Source: Gammaproteobacteria bacterium (GTDB lineage Bacteria; Pseudomonadota; Gammaproteobacteria; GRL18). Taken from it: 64,000 nt of DNA. Below are positions 1-9,453 of the stretch, piece by piece (the stretch's first letter is position 1; every line of letters starts with the position of its first letter). Position numbers and translations under genes: made by a program. The DNA lies in assembly GCA_015488755.1 (NCBI GenBank), contig WFNB01000005.1, forward strand, positions 35,504-99,503, written 5' to 3'. The notes beneath the pieces are model-generated. The model made no database searches. It was given only the letters and a program-made list of their open reading frames with translations, and was not told the DNA's origin.

Positions 1-978
1 AGTGATAGAAAAATGAATAATCAATAGTACCGAGCAGGCGACAAAAATATTATGATATAAATAGGTGCTATAGGATATCGTGCCATAGTGTTTAAGAAAC
101 TCTTCAAAGCGTGAGTGTACATCAACTTTAGTATAGAGCACGATCAAGACTGCTAGAATAGCACTGGCACCATAGGAGACCCAAATATTGGATAATAACG
201 GAATATCGGGCAGTTGAATATAAGAATTACTGAGGCATGAGACATAAATGGTTAATAAAATGAGTATAAATAGACCGGATGAGGGGGCTATTTTAAGATG
301 ATAGTGCTTATAAATATAACCTACCAGAACACCGCCACAAAAACTGAAGGCAAGCGTAAAAAAACGATCATGAGCAAAGTGAATAATAGTTAGACGCGGT
401 ACGAGAAAGAGTATGGCACCGATAATAATGGGCCCTATGATGCCCATGCGTTTAATAGAATAAATAATAAGAGGGAATATCAGATAATACTGAAATTCTA
501 CCGGTAAACTCCAATAAGCATTATTAAATAATCCCTGTGACCCAGTGATATTAAAGGTAAAGCTTAAATAGGAAAGAATATCATAACTAGAATAGTCTTG
601 GAGAAATTGATTTTCAACCCAATGCCCTTGTGCATTGGGATAGTAATATGAAAAGATAAATCCAAAGAGAATATAACAAATAAGTGAAATAACAAAGGCT
701 GGCCATATTCTAAAGAAGCGTTTAATATAAAAATGAGTAATGCCCTTTTGTGCGAGCTTATCAACATTACTGATATACAGTGTACAACCACTAAGAGCAA
801 AAAATAACACCACGCCAAAGCTACCCAAATCAAATAAAGACAGGATAAATAGATGACTTGCCTGATCGGTGCTGCTGTATTGCACCTCTGTCGCTCGAAT
901 CGTGTGAGAGATAATGACAAAAAAGGCCGCAATACCTCTTAGCCAAGTTAATTGCTCGATATAAGTTTTATTTACCAT
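1..978 (-). CDS. Acyltransferase family 3 membrane protein (partial, C-terminus off the left edge)
   Basis: The frame is open from an ATG at 976-978 to the window edge without a stop, so 326 codons are present and the C-terminus is missing. The start reads MVNKTYIEQLTWLRGIAAFF, followed by VIISH, the Arg-Gly/His region of Acyl_transf_3 proteins. Further family marks are KRFFRIWPAF and AYWSLPVEFQYYL (W-x-L-x-x-E). Many hydrophobic helices fit an integral inner-membrane protein. Family members move acetyl or other acyl groups onto surface polysaccharide or LPS sugars. It overlaps the SGNH hydrolase gene by 11 bp, a pairing common for O-acetylation. The family call is firm; the sugar acceptor is unknown. 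Confidence 0.85.
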   Translation of the reverse strand, partial: MVNKTYIEQLTWLRGIAAFFVIISHTIRATEVQYSSTDQASHLFILSLFDLGSFGVVLFFALSGCTLYISNVDKLAQKGITHFYIKRFFRIWPAFVISLICYILFGFIFSYYYPNAQGHWVENQFLQDYSSYDILSYLSFTFNITGSQGLFNNAYWSLPVEFQYYLIFPLIIYSIKRMGIIGPIIIGAILFLVPRLTIIHFAHDRFFTLAFSFCGGVLVGYIYKHYHLKIAPSSGLFILILLTIYVSCLSNSYIQLPDIPLLSNIWVSYGASAILAVLIVLYTKVDVHSRFEEFLKHYGTISYSTYLYHNIFVACSVLLIIHFSIT

Positions 979-1690
979 TTTTTTCTTCTACGTCATAGAT
1001 ACTTTGTTGGAGTGCTTTTATCCATACCTTATAGCCTAGTGGACTTAAATGTATGCCATCACCAAGGTGATAGTAAGTGTGTAAATTATTATGACTATCA
1101 ACTAATTGAGGGGTAATATTGATAAAATTTATTTGCTGTTTATTTTGATAACGTTGTGACAGTATCGTGTTAATTTTTTGGATACGGGTGTTCATACCAA
1201 CTTTTGATGGTATGTTTTCATCAACAGGCAAAATAGCACTGATGATAATTGGGACAGTGTTTGGGATTTGAGCAATGATCTGATCAAAGTGATGAATAAT
1301 ACTTTGATTATTACGCCATCTTAGATCATTAACCCCAATGGCCAATACCACGGCCTTAGCCTGTTTGATTGCTGAATAATAGGGGAGTCTTTGTAATACG
1401 CCCATTGTGGTGTCGCCACCGATGCCAAAATTAACGGCCTGTGGATAAACCGCACTCACGGCCAGTCCTTGAGTGATACTATCACCGATAAATAATACGG
1501 ATTTGGGTAAGACATTATTGTTGACTCGGATGTGGAAGGGTAATAATTGATAATAATAAGTGCCAAGCTCTGAATGACTAGACGTAAGGCCTATTTTTTG
1601 TGCCAGTTGTTGCAATACATCTGTTTTGACAGCAATAAGAGCTAATAGAATATGCAGTAGTAGGACATAGATAAGAACTATTTTTTTCAT
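968..1690 (-). CDS. SGNH/GDSL-family hydrolase, membrane anchored
   Basis: This 240-aa protein has an N-terminal hydrophobic segment (residues about 3-21) that would act as signal anchor and place the enzyme in the periplasm. The four SGNH blocks are visible: FIGDSITQG with the catalytic Ser, GIGGDTT with the oxyanion Gly, AIGVNDLRW with the Asn, and DGIHLSPLGY with the catalytic Asp and His. Such enzymes are esterases or O-acyl transferases acting on polysaccharide acetyl groups. The 11-bp overlap with the acyltransferase-3 gene suggests the pair adds or removes O-acetyl groups on the polymer built by this locus. The specific reaction is inferred. Confidence 0.82.
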   Translation of the reverse strand: MKKIVLIYVLLLHILLALIAVKTDVLQQLAQKIGLTSSHSELGTYYYQLLPFHIRVNNNVLPKSVLFIGDSITQGLAVSAVYPQAVNFGIGGDTTMGVLQRLPYYSAIKQAKAVVLAIGVNDLRWRNNQSIIHHFDQIIAQIPNTVPIIISAILPVDENIPSKVGMNTRIQKINTILSQRYQNKQQINFINITPQLVDSHNNLHTYYHLGDGIHLSPLGYKVWIKALQQSIYDVEEKNGK

Positions 1691-1702
1691 TGATTTATTA
1701 AC

Positions 1703-3184
1703 TTAAGGCATTGTTTTGGTTAATCTATGGGTAATTGGTTCTAATGCTAATATCAGCATCTTTTTTAAATGTTGATATTCTGCAATATGCCGATAGTGTA
1801 TGACATATAAAAAAAGATAACAGACTAAAAATATCAGTAAATAGGCAACACTTAGGCTTAACAGATGAAGTAGGGTGGTTTCTGCAAGCCATGTGATGAG
1901 TACACTCATACTATAAATTGTGATGCCTATGGACAGTATGACAGGTAATAGCAAATAACTAAGACGTGAAAAAGAAAAATGGGTAAAAGTTTTAATATAA
2001 GTGATAAATAATGCTGTTATTAAACACTGAATCCCTCCTCTAGCTAAGGCGATGGCTTCTATTGAGCTATTTTTCATAGCAAATAAAACGCTGAATATAA
2101 TTACAACGGTAAGAATATCTAAATAAAAAATGGCCTTAATTCGATGGGTTGAAATACAAATATTATTCAAAATAGAAGCAAAACAAGTAAAGAACATGAG
2201 TACGGCAAAATTAGAAAAAATAGGGCTGATGTGTAGCCATTTGTCACTTAAAAATACATGAATGATATACGGTGATAATAAGTAGATATAGACTGCAGAG
2301 GGTAAGGCAATAAGACTGACAACAAAGAGCGAAAAGAGTATTTGATAAGAAAAATTATGCTTGTCAGAATTTGATTTTGAAAAAGAGGCCAGTAAGGGAT
2401 CGGTTGCGGGTATGATTAATTCATTGGCAGGCAAGAGGACAATATCCTTGGCCATATAAAAGCCACCGAGTTGCTCAGCACTAAAGAGTTTACTGACAAA
2501 TAATTGATCTAAGTTTGCTTTTGCAAAGCCCAGTATGCCTCTTAAAAACATCCATTGAGAAAAGCCCCATTGTTCTTTGAATTTACTCAGTGAGGGTCTG
2601 GGTCTAAACGGTTGCATTAAATAGGAACCAATAAATGCCACCAGTGTTGCTGTAATGTCACCGGCAACCATTGCCCAATAAGAAGGAGAAATAACTATCC
2701 AAATCATGACAACTATAAATGAGAGCATTTTAGCGCTGACTTCTAACTTAAAATAGGGGCGGTAATTGAGTGCTTTTTCATAGAGAACAAAGCCTGGATT
2801 TCTAAGGGCTTTTAATAAGATAATGATAGAGAGTACATATAAGGCATTTTCAGCCTCTGCCATTTTAAAGTAACGTGTAATATAAGGGGTTGCCAATATA
2901 AGAACCAGCCAAAAAGCACTTCTTAAACCAATGTTCAGTGTCCATATGGTATTAAGATCATCATTATCAATTTCTTTTTTGCTGATGATATATTGGATGC
3001 TACCGGTTTCTGAGAGTAAATAAAATAAATGGGTGGTAATGGCGATAAAGGCAACGATACCAAAGTCTTCTGGGAGGAGTACGCGAGCTAAAATCAGGGT
3101 GCTTATTAAACCAATACCCTTTTGTAGAAAGCGTGTGGCTAACATAAAATAAGAGCTGGATAAGAGTTGTTTAGCTAATGACAT
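1703..3184 (-). CDS. Polysaccharide flippase of the MOP/Wzx superfamily (WzxC-like)
   Basis: The 493-aa product is hydrophobic throughout, with roughly 12-14 predicted membrane helices. The opening residues (MSLAKQLLSSSYFMLATRFL, then LARVLLPEDFG) match the start of oligosaccharide flippases of the WzxC/TuaB type, where L-P-x-D-F-G follows the first helix. Its role would be to turn undecaprenyl-linked repeat units from the cytoplasmic to the periplasmic face. The gene lies 12 bp upstream of the SGNH hydrolase gene and 18 bp downstream of the glycosyltransferase gene in one leftward operon. Family assignment is strong; the translocated sugar is unknown. Confidence 0.85.
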   Translation of the reverse strand: MSLAKQLLSSSYFMLATRFLQKGIGLISTLILARVLLPEDFGIVAFIAITTHLFYLLSETGSIQYIISKKEIDNDDLNTIWTLNIGLRSAFWLVLILATPYITRYFKMAEAENALYVLSIIILLKALRNPGFVLYEKALNYRPYFKLEVSAKMLSFIVVMIWIVISPSYWAMVAGDITATLVAFIGSYLMQPFRPRPSLSKFKEQWGFSQWMFLRGILGFAKANLDQLFVSKLFSAEQLGGFYMAKDIVLLPANELIIPATDPLLASFSKSNSDKHNFSYQILFSLFVVSLIALPSAVYIYLLSPYIIHVFLSDKWLHISPIFSNFAVLMFFTCFASILNNICISTHRIKAIFYLDILTVVIIFSVLFAMKNSSIEAIALARGGIQCLITALFITYIKTFTHFSFSRLSYLLLPVILSIGITIYSMSVLITWLAETTLLHLLSLSVAYLLIFLVCYLFLYVIHYRHIAEYQHLKKMLILALEPITHRLTKTMP

Positions 3185-3202
3185 TATAAAAGATGAATGC
3201 GT

Positions 3203-3976
3203 TTATAATAAAAATTGTTGTTGTAGCTCTTTGGATATTCTTTGTCCTTTTATAATGGGTTTTAAATATGCCTTGAGTTTCTTCCACCAATTATCACGCC
3301 AAGCATCGCTAATATTATCACCACTAGCCAATACATAACAGAGCAATCGCTCATGAATAACCAGCGCAGGATCATCTAGCTCTTGAATAAAAAACTGATC
3401 AAAGGTCATGTGAGGATAGCGACACCAAGGAATAATATTGACTCCCGTTGTGCTAAAATCGGTTGGTGTTGGCATATGAGCATCAGCAATAATAGATGTT
3501 GAGCCACAATAAAGGATTAAATCATCATTAGCAATGACTCGCCCCCTGTTTTTGTATAATATATAGCCGTGATTAATAATATAGCCTGATGCTTTGGGTT
3601 GTTTGCTGATGGTGTCAACGAAATTAAGTGCCATTAAATCATCCGCATCGAGTTGATACCAGTAATCAATGTCATGTGATTTGAGCAATTTAATGCCAGT
3701 AGCAATTTTCAGACTTTTATCATCAAGATAATCTCTGTGAGAAAAATGAGCGGATGCTCTATCAGGTGCTGGGGTATCCACAGTGACAAATTGGATATTG
3801 TCTTGGGCAATGCGGTCGAAAAAATCAGGCTTTTCATGTCCAACGACAGCAACCGAAAATGATTGATTAGTTTGCTGAATAATGGTTTGTAGTGTATGCC
3901 ATAATGCATCGCACGTTGTTGACCAACTATTAGACACTTGCTTTGACTTAAATGGAATGACAATCCCTAGCTTCAT
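3203..3976 (-). CDS. Putative glycosyltransferase (GT-A-like)
   Basis: The 257-aa protein begins MKLGIVIPFKSK, like nucleotide-sugar-binding GT-A folds, and carries WYQLDADDLM near residue 105, a D-x-D-D motif of the kind that binds metal and sugar nucleotide. It has no signal peptide or membrane helix, so it should be cytosolic or peripheral. It is the first gene of the leftward operon with the flippase, SGNH hydrolase and acyltransferase, so a role in repeat-unit assembly is likely. It does not closely match a family I can name; it resembles the putative rhamnosyltransferase group. Donor and acceptor are unknown. Confidence 0.6.
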   Translation of the reverse strand: MKLGIVIPFKSKQVSNSWSTTCDALWHTLQTIIQQTNQSFSVAVVGHEKPDFFDRIAQDNIQFVTVDTPAPDRASAHFSHRDYLDDKSLKIATGIKLLKSHDIDYWYQLDADDLMALNFVDTISKQPKASGYIINHGYILYKNRGRVIANDDLILYCGSTSIIADAHMPTPTDFSTTGVNIIPWCRYPHMTFDQFFIQELDDPALVIHERLLCYVLASGDNISDAWRDNWWKKLKAYLKPIIKGQRISKELQQQFLL

Positions 3977-4116
3977 TTGTGGTTCTCTTAATGGTGTGGT
4001 TAATGGTGAATGATGTGTTTAGTCGTTCTAAAGTTATGCTGAGCAAGCAAGGCAAGACCTTCAGATTCTAACAAAAAGTGTTATCTTACTCAATGGCCTA
4101 TCCTTGGATCATTATA

Positions 4117-4959
4117 ATGAAAAAAATCAGACGTATAAGTGCTATTATTATTGGCTTTATGGCGATAAGTTTACTGCTTATTAATATCGTTGGCTTATTT
4201 AAAAATATCCGCAAAGAGGGTTTATTAGAGGATGCGGACTTGCGTTTTAAAAATGATATTTCTCTTTCTTATGAGCAGGCAATGGCTGCGACTAAACGTC
4301 GCGCCAATGAATCAGAGAAAGCCTATGCCAGACGAGTTACGACAGTTGTCTCTCAGGGCTTGGCTCATATTGACTGGAATCAGATTAGTGATACCGAACG
4401 TTATAATCAATTAGTGCCTATATGGGAAAATTATTTTATTTATTTTATGGGTAAGTTTTCGACTATTCCTGAATACAAAAAATACCATTTTGCTAATTAT
4501 GAGCGCAGTTTGCAACGAGGCATTGGGATTTGTGGTGATGCCTCAATGGTGATGTCTCAGCTATTAGATAAGCAACAGGTTAAAAATCAGCTCTATACTT
4601 TTCCCGGTCATGTGATCTTATCGGCATCCTTTTCTGACGGCCAGTCACAATTATTTGATCCTGATTTTGGTGTGATTTTACCCGGCGACCTTAATAAAAT
4701 ACGCGCACAGCCAGAGCTGATTGAACAAGCTTACCTAAAGGCTGGCTATACTCAGGATGATGCTTTAGGTATGAAGAAACGCTATCAGCAAGACTATGAA
4801 GCATGGAATGGTGTCAGCCATTTTATTACTAAGAAATACTACTTTGAAGCTATGGCTTATTTCCTAAAATGGCCACTACCCATTTTCTTATTATTGCTGG
4901 CTTTATTTCTCGATGGGCGATTGTTAGCGAGCCACTTTTCAAAGCAAAAAAAACGATGA
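4117..4959 (+). CDS. Membrane-anchored transglutaminase-like cysteine protein
   Basis: I start at the ATG at 4117 (GGA about 8 bp upstream, immediately before MKKIRR and a hydrophobic anchor); an in-frame GTG at 4078 lacks a ribosome-binding site. The 280-aa product has an N-terminal membrane segment, a periplasmic body and a second hydrophobic helix near the C-terminus. GIGICGDASM (Cys), FPGHVI (His) and LFDPDFG (Asp) form a plausible Cys-His-Asp triad as in transglutaminase-like/papain-fold proteins. It precedes the O-antigen ligase gene by 18 bp, so it may act on or organise polymer ligation in the periplasm. Function is inferred from motifs and context. Confidence 0.6.
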   Translation: MKKIRRISAIIIGFMAISLLLINIVGLFKNIRKEGLLEDADLRFKNDISLSYEQAMAATKRRANESEKAYARRVTTVVSQGLAHIDWNQISDTERYNQLVPIWENYFIYFMGKFSTIPEYKKYHFANYERSLQRGIGICGDASMVMSQLLDKQQVKNQLYTFPGHVILSASFSDGQSQLFDPDFGVILPGDLNKIRAQPELIEQAYLKAGYTQDDALGMKKRYQQDYEAWNGVSHFITKKYYFEAMAYFLKWPLPIFLLLLALFLDGRLLASHFSKQKKR

Positions 4960-4977
4960 GTTGTTACTGAATTTATT

Positions 4978-6306
4978 ATGCCAAAAATACTTATCTTAAT
5001 TGGTGCCACCTTAATTTTGGGCAGTGTATTGCCTTTTATTTATGGTGCGCACTGGGCTTTTTGCCTATATGAATTTATTTATTTTCTCAACCCCGAACAT
5101 CGGTGGTGGTATTTTTATGTGCCGAGTATCCCTTATTCAAAAATATCTGTTATTATTTTATTGCTTATGTTTATGCTTAAATTTAAGCAACTACAAAAAA
5201 ACAAGCTAATTAAAATCCCTCAATTTAAGTGGTTTGTTATGCTACTTATTACCTATGCCTCGGTGTCTTCTTATGCGTTGGCACCAGAAATACATGAAGA
5301 GGCGCTGGTTAACTACTTTAAGCTATTTGTTATTATGAGCATAGCCTATAAAGTTCTGGATTCACAAAACAAATTAGAGTGGGCATTGTTGGCCTATATC
5401 GTGGGTTGCACCTATATAGGCTATGAAGCGCACGCAGTGGGTCGAAATTCAGGTGACCGAGTGGAAGGTATTGGTCTGATTGATGCACCAGATTCTAATG
5501 GTGTCTCAGCGGCCATTGCCCCCGTGATCCCTTTTTTAATTTATTATTTCTGGCTGGGCTCTAAAAAAGTAAAACTAATGATTACTATTGCCGGTGCTTT
5601 GATTGTCAATGGTATCGTATTAATTAATAGTCGAGGTGCTTTCTTAGGTGCTGCGGTGAGTGGGCTGTATTTTATGTGGGAAATGTATACTTCTAAGATC
5701 AAAGTCAGTCATCAAAAATTAATGGTTATCTTTTTACTTATTATGGGAGTGCTGGCCTTATTGGTGGTTATGGACAATGCCTTTATTGATCGAATGTTGA
5801 CCTTGACCGAAGTGGAAGATGAAGAAAAAAGTGGTTCTCACCGCTATCATATGTGGTTAACAACCTTTGATATGATGCGAGATTACCCTTGGGGGGTCGG
5901 TGCCTATGGATATAATTTATTGAGCCCGCAATACGTTGATCAGTCACTTTTCGGCAAAGGTCAAATTTACAAATCTGTCCACTCCCTTTGGTTTCAAGCC
6001 CTGTATGAAGTGGGCTGGCATGGTTTCTTCTTTTTTATGATGATCATCTTTACAACATTAAAAATGGCTTATAAAACAAGAGCGATATGTAAAAAAAGAC
6101 AGGATATAAGACAATATTACCTAGCCCATGCCTTACTCTGTTCTTTTTTAGGCATGTTAACAGCCTCGACCTTTATTAATCAATTTCGGGTGCAGATTGT
6201 CTATTGGTCAATACTTTTTATTGCTTGTTTCTATAGCATTGTCCGCAATCAAGAAAACTCAGAGGCAACACTTAAGGAAAGTAGTGCAAGTAAGCTACCT
6301 CCCTAA
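4978..6306 (+). CDS. O-antigen ligase/polymerase family protein (Wzy_C type)
   Basis: The 442-aa protein has about ten membrane helices and a large periplasmic loop after the mid-point (LLSPQYVDQS and onwards, residues about 310-340), as in O-antigen ligases and Wzy polymerases. The central INSRGAFLGA stretch corresponds to the conserved N-S-R/G segment of the Wzy_C domain. It resembles the putative O-glycosylation ligases described with exosortase-A loci, which fits the neighbouring PLP decarboxylase and AMP ligase. It would join lipid-linked glycan to an acceptor or polymerise repeat units in the inner membrane. Ligase versus polymerase cannot be told from sequence alone. Confidence 0.75.
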   Translation: MPKILILIGATLILGSVLPFIYGAHWAFCLYEFIYFLNPEHRWWYFYVPSIPYSKISVIILLLMFMLKFKQLQKNKLIKIPQFKWFVMLLITYASVSSYALAPEIHEEALVNYFKLFVIMSIAYKVLDSQNKLEWALLAYIVGCTYIGYEAHAVGRNSGDRVEGIGLIDAPDSNGVSAAIAPVIPFLIYYFWLGSKKVKLMITIAGALIVNGIVLINSRGAFLGAAVSGLYFMWEMYTSKIKVSHQKLMVIFLLIMGVLALLVVMDNAFIDRMLTLTEVEDEEKSGSHRYHMWLTTFDMMRDYPWGVGAYGYNLLSPQYVDQSLFGKGQIYKSVHSLWFQALYEVGWHGFFFFMMIIFTTLKMAYKTRAICKKRQDIRQYYLAHALLCSFLGMLTASTFINQFRVQIVYWSILFIACFYSIVRNQENSEATLKESSASKLPP

Positions 6307-6307
6307 G

Positions 6308-6494
6308 TAACCTGAACTCTGGATAAGATGATCTTGAAAATAAATTCAGAGTGTCGATTAGCCTGTATTTGTGGAAGAAGTCTCTTTTGCATGGATGCCA
6401 AAGTGAAGCCTACAAGGATGTATTAACGGCGACTTCTGTAACAAATATAGGCTAATCAATACGTTATTAGTTCAGTTATCCAGAACTCAGGTTA
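6308..6494. repeat. Nested palindromic intergenic repeat, copy 1
   Basis: Outer inverted ends TAACCTGAACTCTGGATAA (6308-6326) and TTATCCAGAACTCAGGTTA (6476-6494) match at 17 of 19 positions. Inner ends TTAGCCTGTATTTGT (6358-6372) and ACAAATATAGGCTAA (6441-6455) match at 14 of 15. The core shares GGATG, GAAGCC and ACGGCG motifs with the copy at 9475-9578. It fills the gap between two convergent genes and has no coding capacity. It looks like a REP/MITE-type element; in RNA it would fold into one long hairpin and could stabilise or terminate convergent transcripts. Confidence 0.75.
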
Positions 6495-6566
6495 AGTAGT
6501 AAAAAGTAATAGAAGTGCTATTGGCGTTGGGGGGTAGCCCCGCAAAATGAGCGGGGTTGAGATCAG

Positions 6567-8393
6567 CTATTTAGAATTATCAGGGTGCTGAACCAAAAAG
6601 GGACCAATGGCTAAATAGTCCAGATTACCTTGTAAAAAGGCTCTAATGGCATCAAATGGCGTGCAGACAATAGGTTCTTCATGCATATTAAAACTGGTAT
6701 TGATTAAGCTGGAAATACCGCTGAGTTTTTCATACTCTTTTAAAATATCATAATAACCGGGGTTTACTTCACGTCTTATAAGCTGAGGTCTGGCAGTGCC
6801 ATCGACATGCACGGCTGCTGGGCAGTCACGCTTCATTTCATCGGTACAGTCAAAGGTGATGGTCATAAATTCCGCTGCGTGTTCAGCCCCTTTAATATTA
6901 ATAAAATATTTTTCTCGGGCTTCATAGAGGGTTACAGGTGCAAAAGGCATAAATTCTGTGCGCCCTAAGCGTTTATTAAGCCATTGATTTACCTCAGGTT
7001 CACGAGCATGATACATAATAGAACGATTACCTAGTGCTCTGGGACCGTATTCCATGCGACCATCAAAACGGGCAACGACTTTACCATCATGGATCAGTTT
7101 AGCAACTTCAATCGCTAAGTTCTCAGGCTTTGTAAAGCTAAGTTTTTCATTACTGAGTTCTTTGTGAATATCTTCATCACTAAAGTCAGGGCCAAAATAG
7201 GCATTGCTGATAGATGGGCGGGTTGCCTCGGTGTGGGAATGGAATAAGGCGGCTCCTGTGCCACAGCCACCATCGCCCATATTGGGGTAAACAAAAATTT
7301 CTTTAACCTCAGCAATTTCAAAAATACGTTGGTTAAGCTTCACATTGGCGGTCACACCACCGGATAAAACCACTTTATTGATGCCTGTTTTTTGCACCCA
7401 ATACTGAACAAATTTAACGGCCACTTTTTCTAATACATCTTGATAGGCGGCAGCTACATCAATTTTAGGAAAATGTGAGGCGAGATAACGAGAAAAATAA
7501 ATATTATTAGACTCATAAATTTTAAAATCACCGGAGGATTGATCAATACGGCTTAATAAAATCTCGCTTAGTATGTCTGGGTCACCATAGGAGGCCAAGC
7601 CAACGATTTTACCTTCATGACGACCGGGCTGGTAGCCTAGGCTGGAGGTAACATGCTCATATAATGTGCCGAGGGAATTTGGGTATTGTACGCCGTGTAA
7701 ACGCTTAATTTTACCATTTTTGGCTTCACTAACGGAGCCTGCAAGACCAGTACCATAGCCATCAAGGGTGATACACAAGGCCTCATCAAAACCACTGGTG
7801 TAAAAACTATTGGCGGCATGAGATAAATGGTGATCCATGCGTTTGAGTTTGTCTTTTAAGCCCAGTTGCTCCAAACCATCTTCGAGATCATTTTGCCATT
7901 TTTTAAAGGAGGCATCGGCGGCATCGGCCCATGCTTGAGAGCCTTTGATTGCCACTTTATTTGAGATGGCTGACTGACTGCCTGCTAAGTTATAAAAAGT
8001 ATTATATAAAAAACCTTTTTCAACTTTCTCATTGGGTAGGTTAAGGCCATGAATATGGTCATAGCGTTTGGGTACTTTTTTCTCAGCATCTGTGAGCAGT
8101 TTTTTTAGATTACTGCTTTTAAAATGAGCTAAAAAATCCTTCTCATCATCAAGATTTTTAGCAATTAACTTGGCTTCATCCTGATAGTTCATAAAAGGAT
8201 AAGCCACCATATCAATGTCTTCGATTTTGGTATTGGTGTATTGCAATGCCTTTTCAATGGCATGCATGGGGAAGCCATCTTGCTGTTTGTTTCGGGTAAA
8301 CCGCTCTTCACCTGCTGCAAAAAGGATCACCCCATCTTCTACAATAGAAACATTGGTGTCCTTGTCCAGTGGTGATATGCCTAAAACCTTCAT
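6567..8393 (-). CDS. Carbamoyltransferase (NodU/CmcH family)
   Basis: The 608-aa length and both family domains agree with O-carbamoyltransferases: the N-terminal Kae1-like ATPase part opens with MKVLGISPLDKDTNVSIVED, then HHLSHAANSF carries the metal-binding His residues and LCITLDGYGTG the ATP-binding turn. The C-terminal domain holds RMEYGPRALGNRSI, the signature of the carbamoyl-phosphate-handling YrdC-like half. The enzyme transfers carbamoyl from carbamoyl phosphate to a sugar hydroxyl in the cytosol. It abuts the deacetylase gene with no spacer (stop at 8394-8396, ATG at 8391-8393), so the two are co-translated. Substrate is probably a repeat-unit sugar. Confidence 0.88.
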   Translation of the reverse strand: MKVLGISPLDKDTNVSIVEDGVILFAAGEERFTRNKQQDGFPMHAIEKALQYTNTKIEDIDMVAYPFMNYQDEAKLIAKNLDDEKDFLAHFKSSNLKKLLTDAEKKVPKRYDHIHGLNLPNEKVEKGFLYNTFYNLAGSQSAISNKVAIKGSQAWADAADASFKKWQNDLEDGLEQLGLKDKLKRMDHHLSHAANSFYTSGFDEALCITLDGYGTGLAGSVSEAKNGKIKRLHGVQYPNSLGTLYEHVTSSLGYQPGRHEGKIVGLASYGDPDILSEILLSRIDQSSGDFKIYESNNIYFSRYLASHFPKIDVAAAYQDVLEKVAVKFVQYWVQKTGINKVVLSGGVTANVKLNQRIFEIAEVKEIFVYPNMGDGGCGTGAALFHSHTEATRPSISNAYFGPDFSDEDIHKELSNEKLSFTKPENLAIEVAKLIHDGKVVARFDGRMEYGPRALGNRSIMYHAREPEVNQWLNKRLGRTEFMPFAPVTLYEAREKYFINIKGAEHAAEFMTITFDCTDEMKRDCPAAVHVDGTARPQLIRREVNPGYYDILKEYEKLSGISSLINTSFNMHEEPIVCTPFDAIRAFLQGNLDYLAIGPFLVQHPDNSK

Positions 8394-9422
8394 TTAAGAG
8401 TCTCCATTTTGCTTACTAATAAGCGTCTGTCTAAGTTGTGTAGGGGTGGATGCTTGACCCCCTAATTGGCTAAAGAAAAAATCAAAAAAATAACGAAATG
8501 AATCAAGAAACTGTGTGAGTTCTTGCTCATTCTGAGTATAAGCGGTCATGCCTGGTACCACACTGGGGCTGTGAAAATTCCAAGTGAATGTCCGAACCCC
8601 CTTATTATAAAGAAATTTTGTTAACTTGATATGTTCTTTTGAGGTGTATCCCTCAGGAGAAAGCATTAAGCGGTCAACAATATTTAAACGTGAAAGAATG
8701 CCACGGGCTTTAATCACTTCAAAGTAGTGAGCCAAATTATAAATGTGCTTACCTGCTTTGCCTGCGTAACCAACAAAGGCACCGCTTAAGGGGATTTCTA
8801 ATAGTGCGTTTTGCTCTTCGTTTTGCTCTTCTAGGTGCTGTGCAAACCAGAAAGGTTCGGCATGGGCGTTGCTGAAATCAGGACCACCATCCTGACGATA
8901 ATCGTAGGATGTGCAAATGGATAAATCAATCGTAAAGCCTAGTTCATTGAGGATCTCGGCGGTGTGTTGACCGACACCATAGCGACCGGCTTTATATATC
9001 TCAGGTGAAAAACCAAAGACCTGCTCAATTTGCTGACTTAGATGCTTAAGTTTGCTCAACTCCAGTGAGCGACTTAAATTACCTGGATACATATTGCTAA
9101 AAGTTAACTCTTCGTCAAAAGGAGGGTTAACCCAAGGGTGTAAATGAGCACCGATTTCACAATGCCCAGCAGTAAATATTTCTTGTAGAGGCTCATAGCC
9201 TGCGCTCTGGCTGGCAATAGGGTAGTCAATAACATAACAAGGGGTTATCTTATAGTCATCAAAAATAGCTTGCACGCGATGAATTTTTTCCATAGCACTG
9301 ACGGCAATGGCATTTTTGTCGGGTTTTTTTGACCAATCAAATTCTTCCTCTGTGTCAATGACCACAATTAATTGTGCGGGATGGTCATGGGGAAATTTTA
9401 TGGCTGGGTGATGATTAAGCAT
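8394..9422 (-). CDS. Polysaccharide deacetylase family protein (WalW-like)
   Basis: This 342-aa protein has the NodB-like start VVIDTEEEFDW (catalytic/metal Asp) and EIGAHLHPW, matching the H-x-x-x-H metal-binding block in its WalW-type form. RYGVGQHTAE and the C-terminal TWNFHSPSV hold later family residues. There is no signal peptide, so it should act in the cytosol on nucleotide- or lipid-linked sugars. It is translationally coupled to the carbamoyltransferase downstream. The start codon lies against a short tandem repeat (9421-9453). Deacetylase activity is family inference; some WalW relatives are uncharacterised. Confidence 0.8.
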   Translation of the reverse strand: MLNHHPAIKFPHDHPAQLIVVIDTEEEFDWSKKPDKNAIAVSAMEKIHRVQAIFDDYKITPCYVIDYPIASQSAGYEPLQEIFTAGHCEIGAHLHPWVNPPFDEELTFSNMYPGNLSRSLELSKLKHLSQQIEQVFGFSPEIYKAGRYGVGQHTAEILNELGFTIDLSICTSYDYRQDGGPDFSNAHAEPFWFAQHLEEQNEEQNALLEIPLSGAFVGYAGKAGKHIYNLAHYFEVIKARGILSRLNIVDRLMLSPEGYTSKEHIKLTKFLYNKGVRTFTWNFHSPSVVPGMTAYTQNEQELTQFLDSFRYFFDFFFSQLGGQASTPTQLRQTLISKQNGDS

Positions 9423-9453
9423 AGTTATTGTGTAATAGTTATTGTGTAATAGT
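9421..9453. repeat. 14-bp tandem repeat, 2.4 copies
   Basis: The unit ATAGTTATTGTGTA occurs at 9421-9434 and 9435-9448, followed by ATAGT. It begins within the reverse-strand start codon of the deacetylase gene, so it occupies the ribosome-binding region of that gene. Copy-number slippage here could change translation, but no evidence for variation is available. Confidence 0.7.

Noticed and set aside
564..932. 122-codon reverse-strand frame near the left edge
   Set aside because: It lies out of frame inside the acyltransferase-3 gene, whose frame (1-978) has clear family motifs.
6538..6556. Hairpin CCCCGC/GCGGGG as terminator after the ligase and carbamoyltransferase genes
   Set aside because: It has no T-tract on either side; the nearby long palindrome is the stronger structure.
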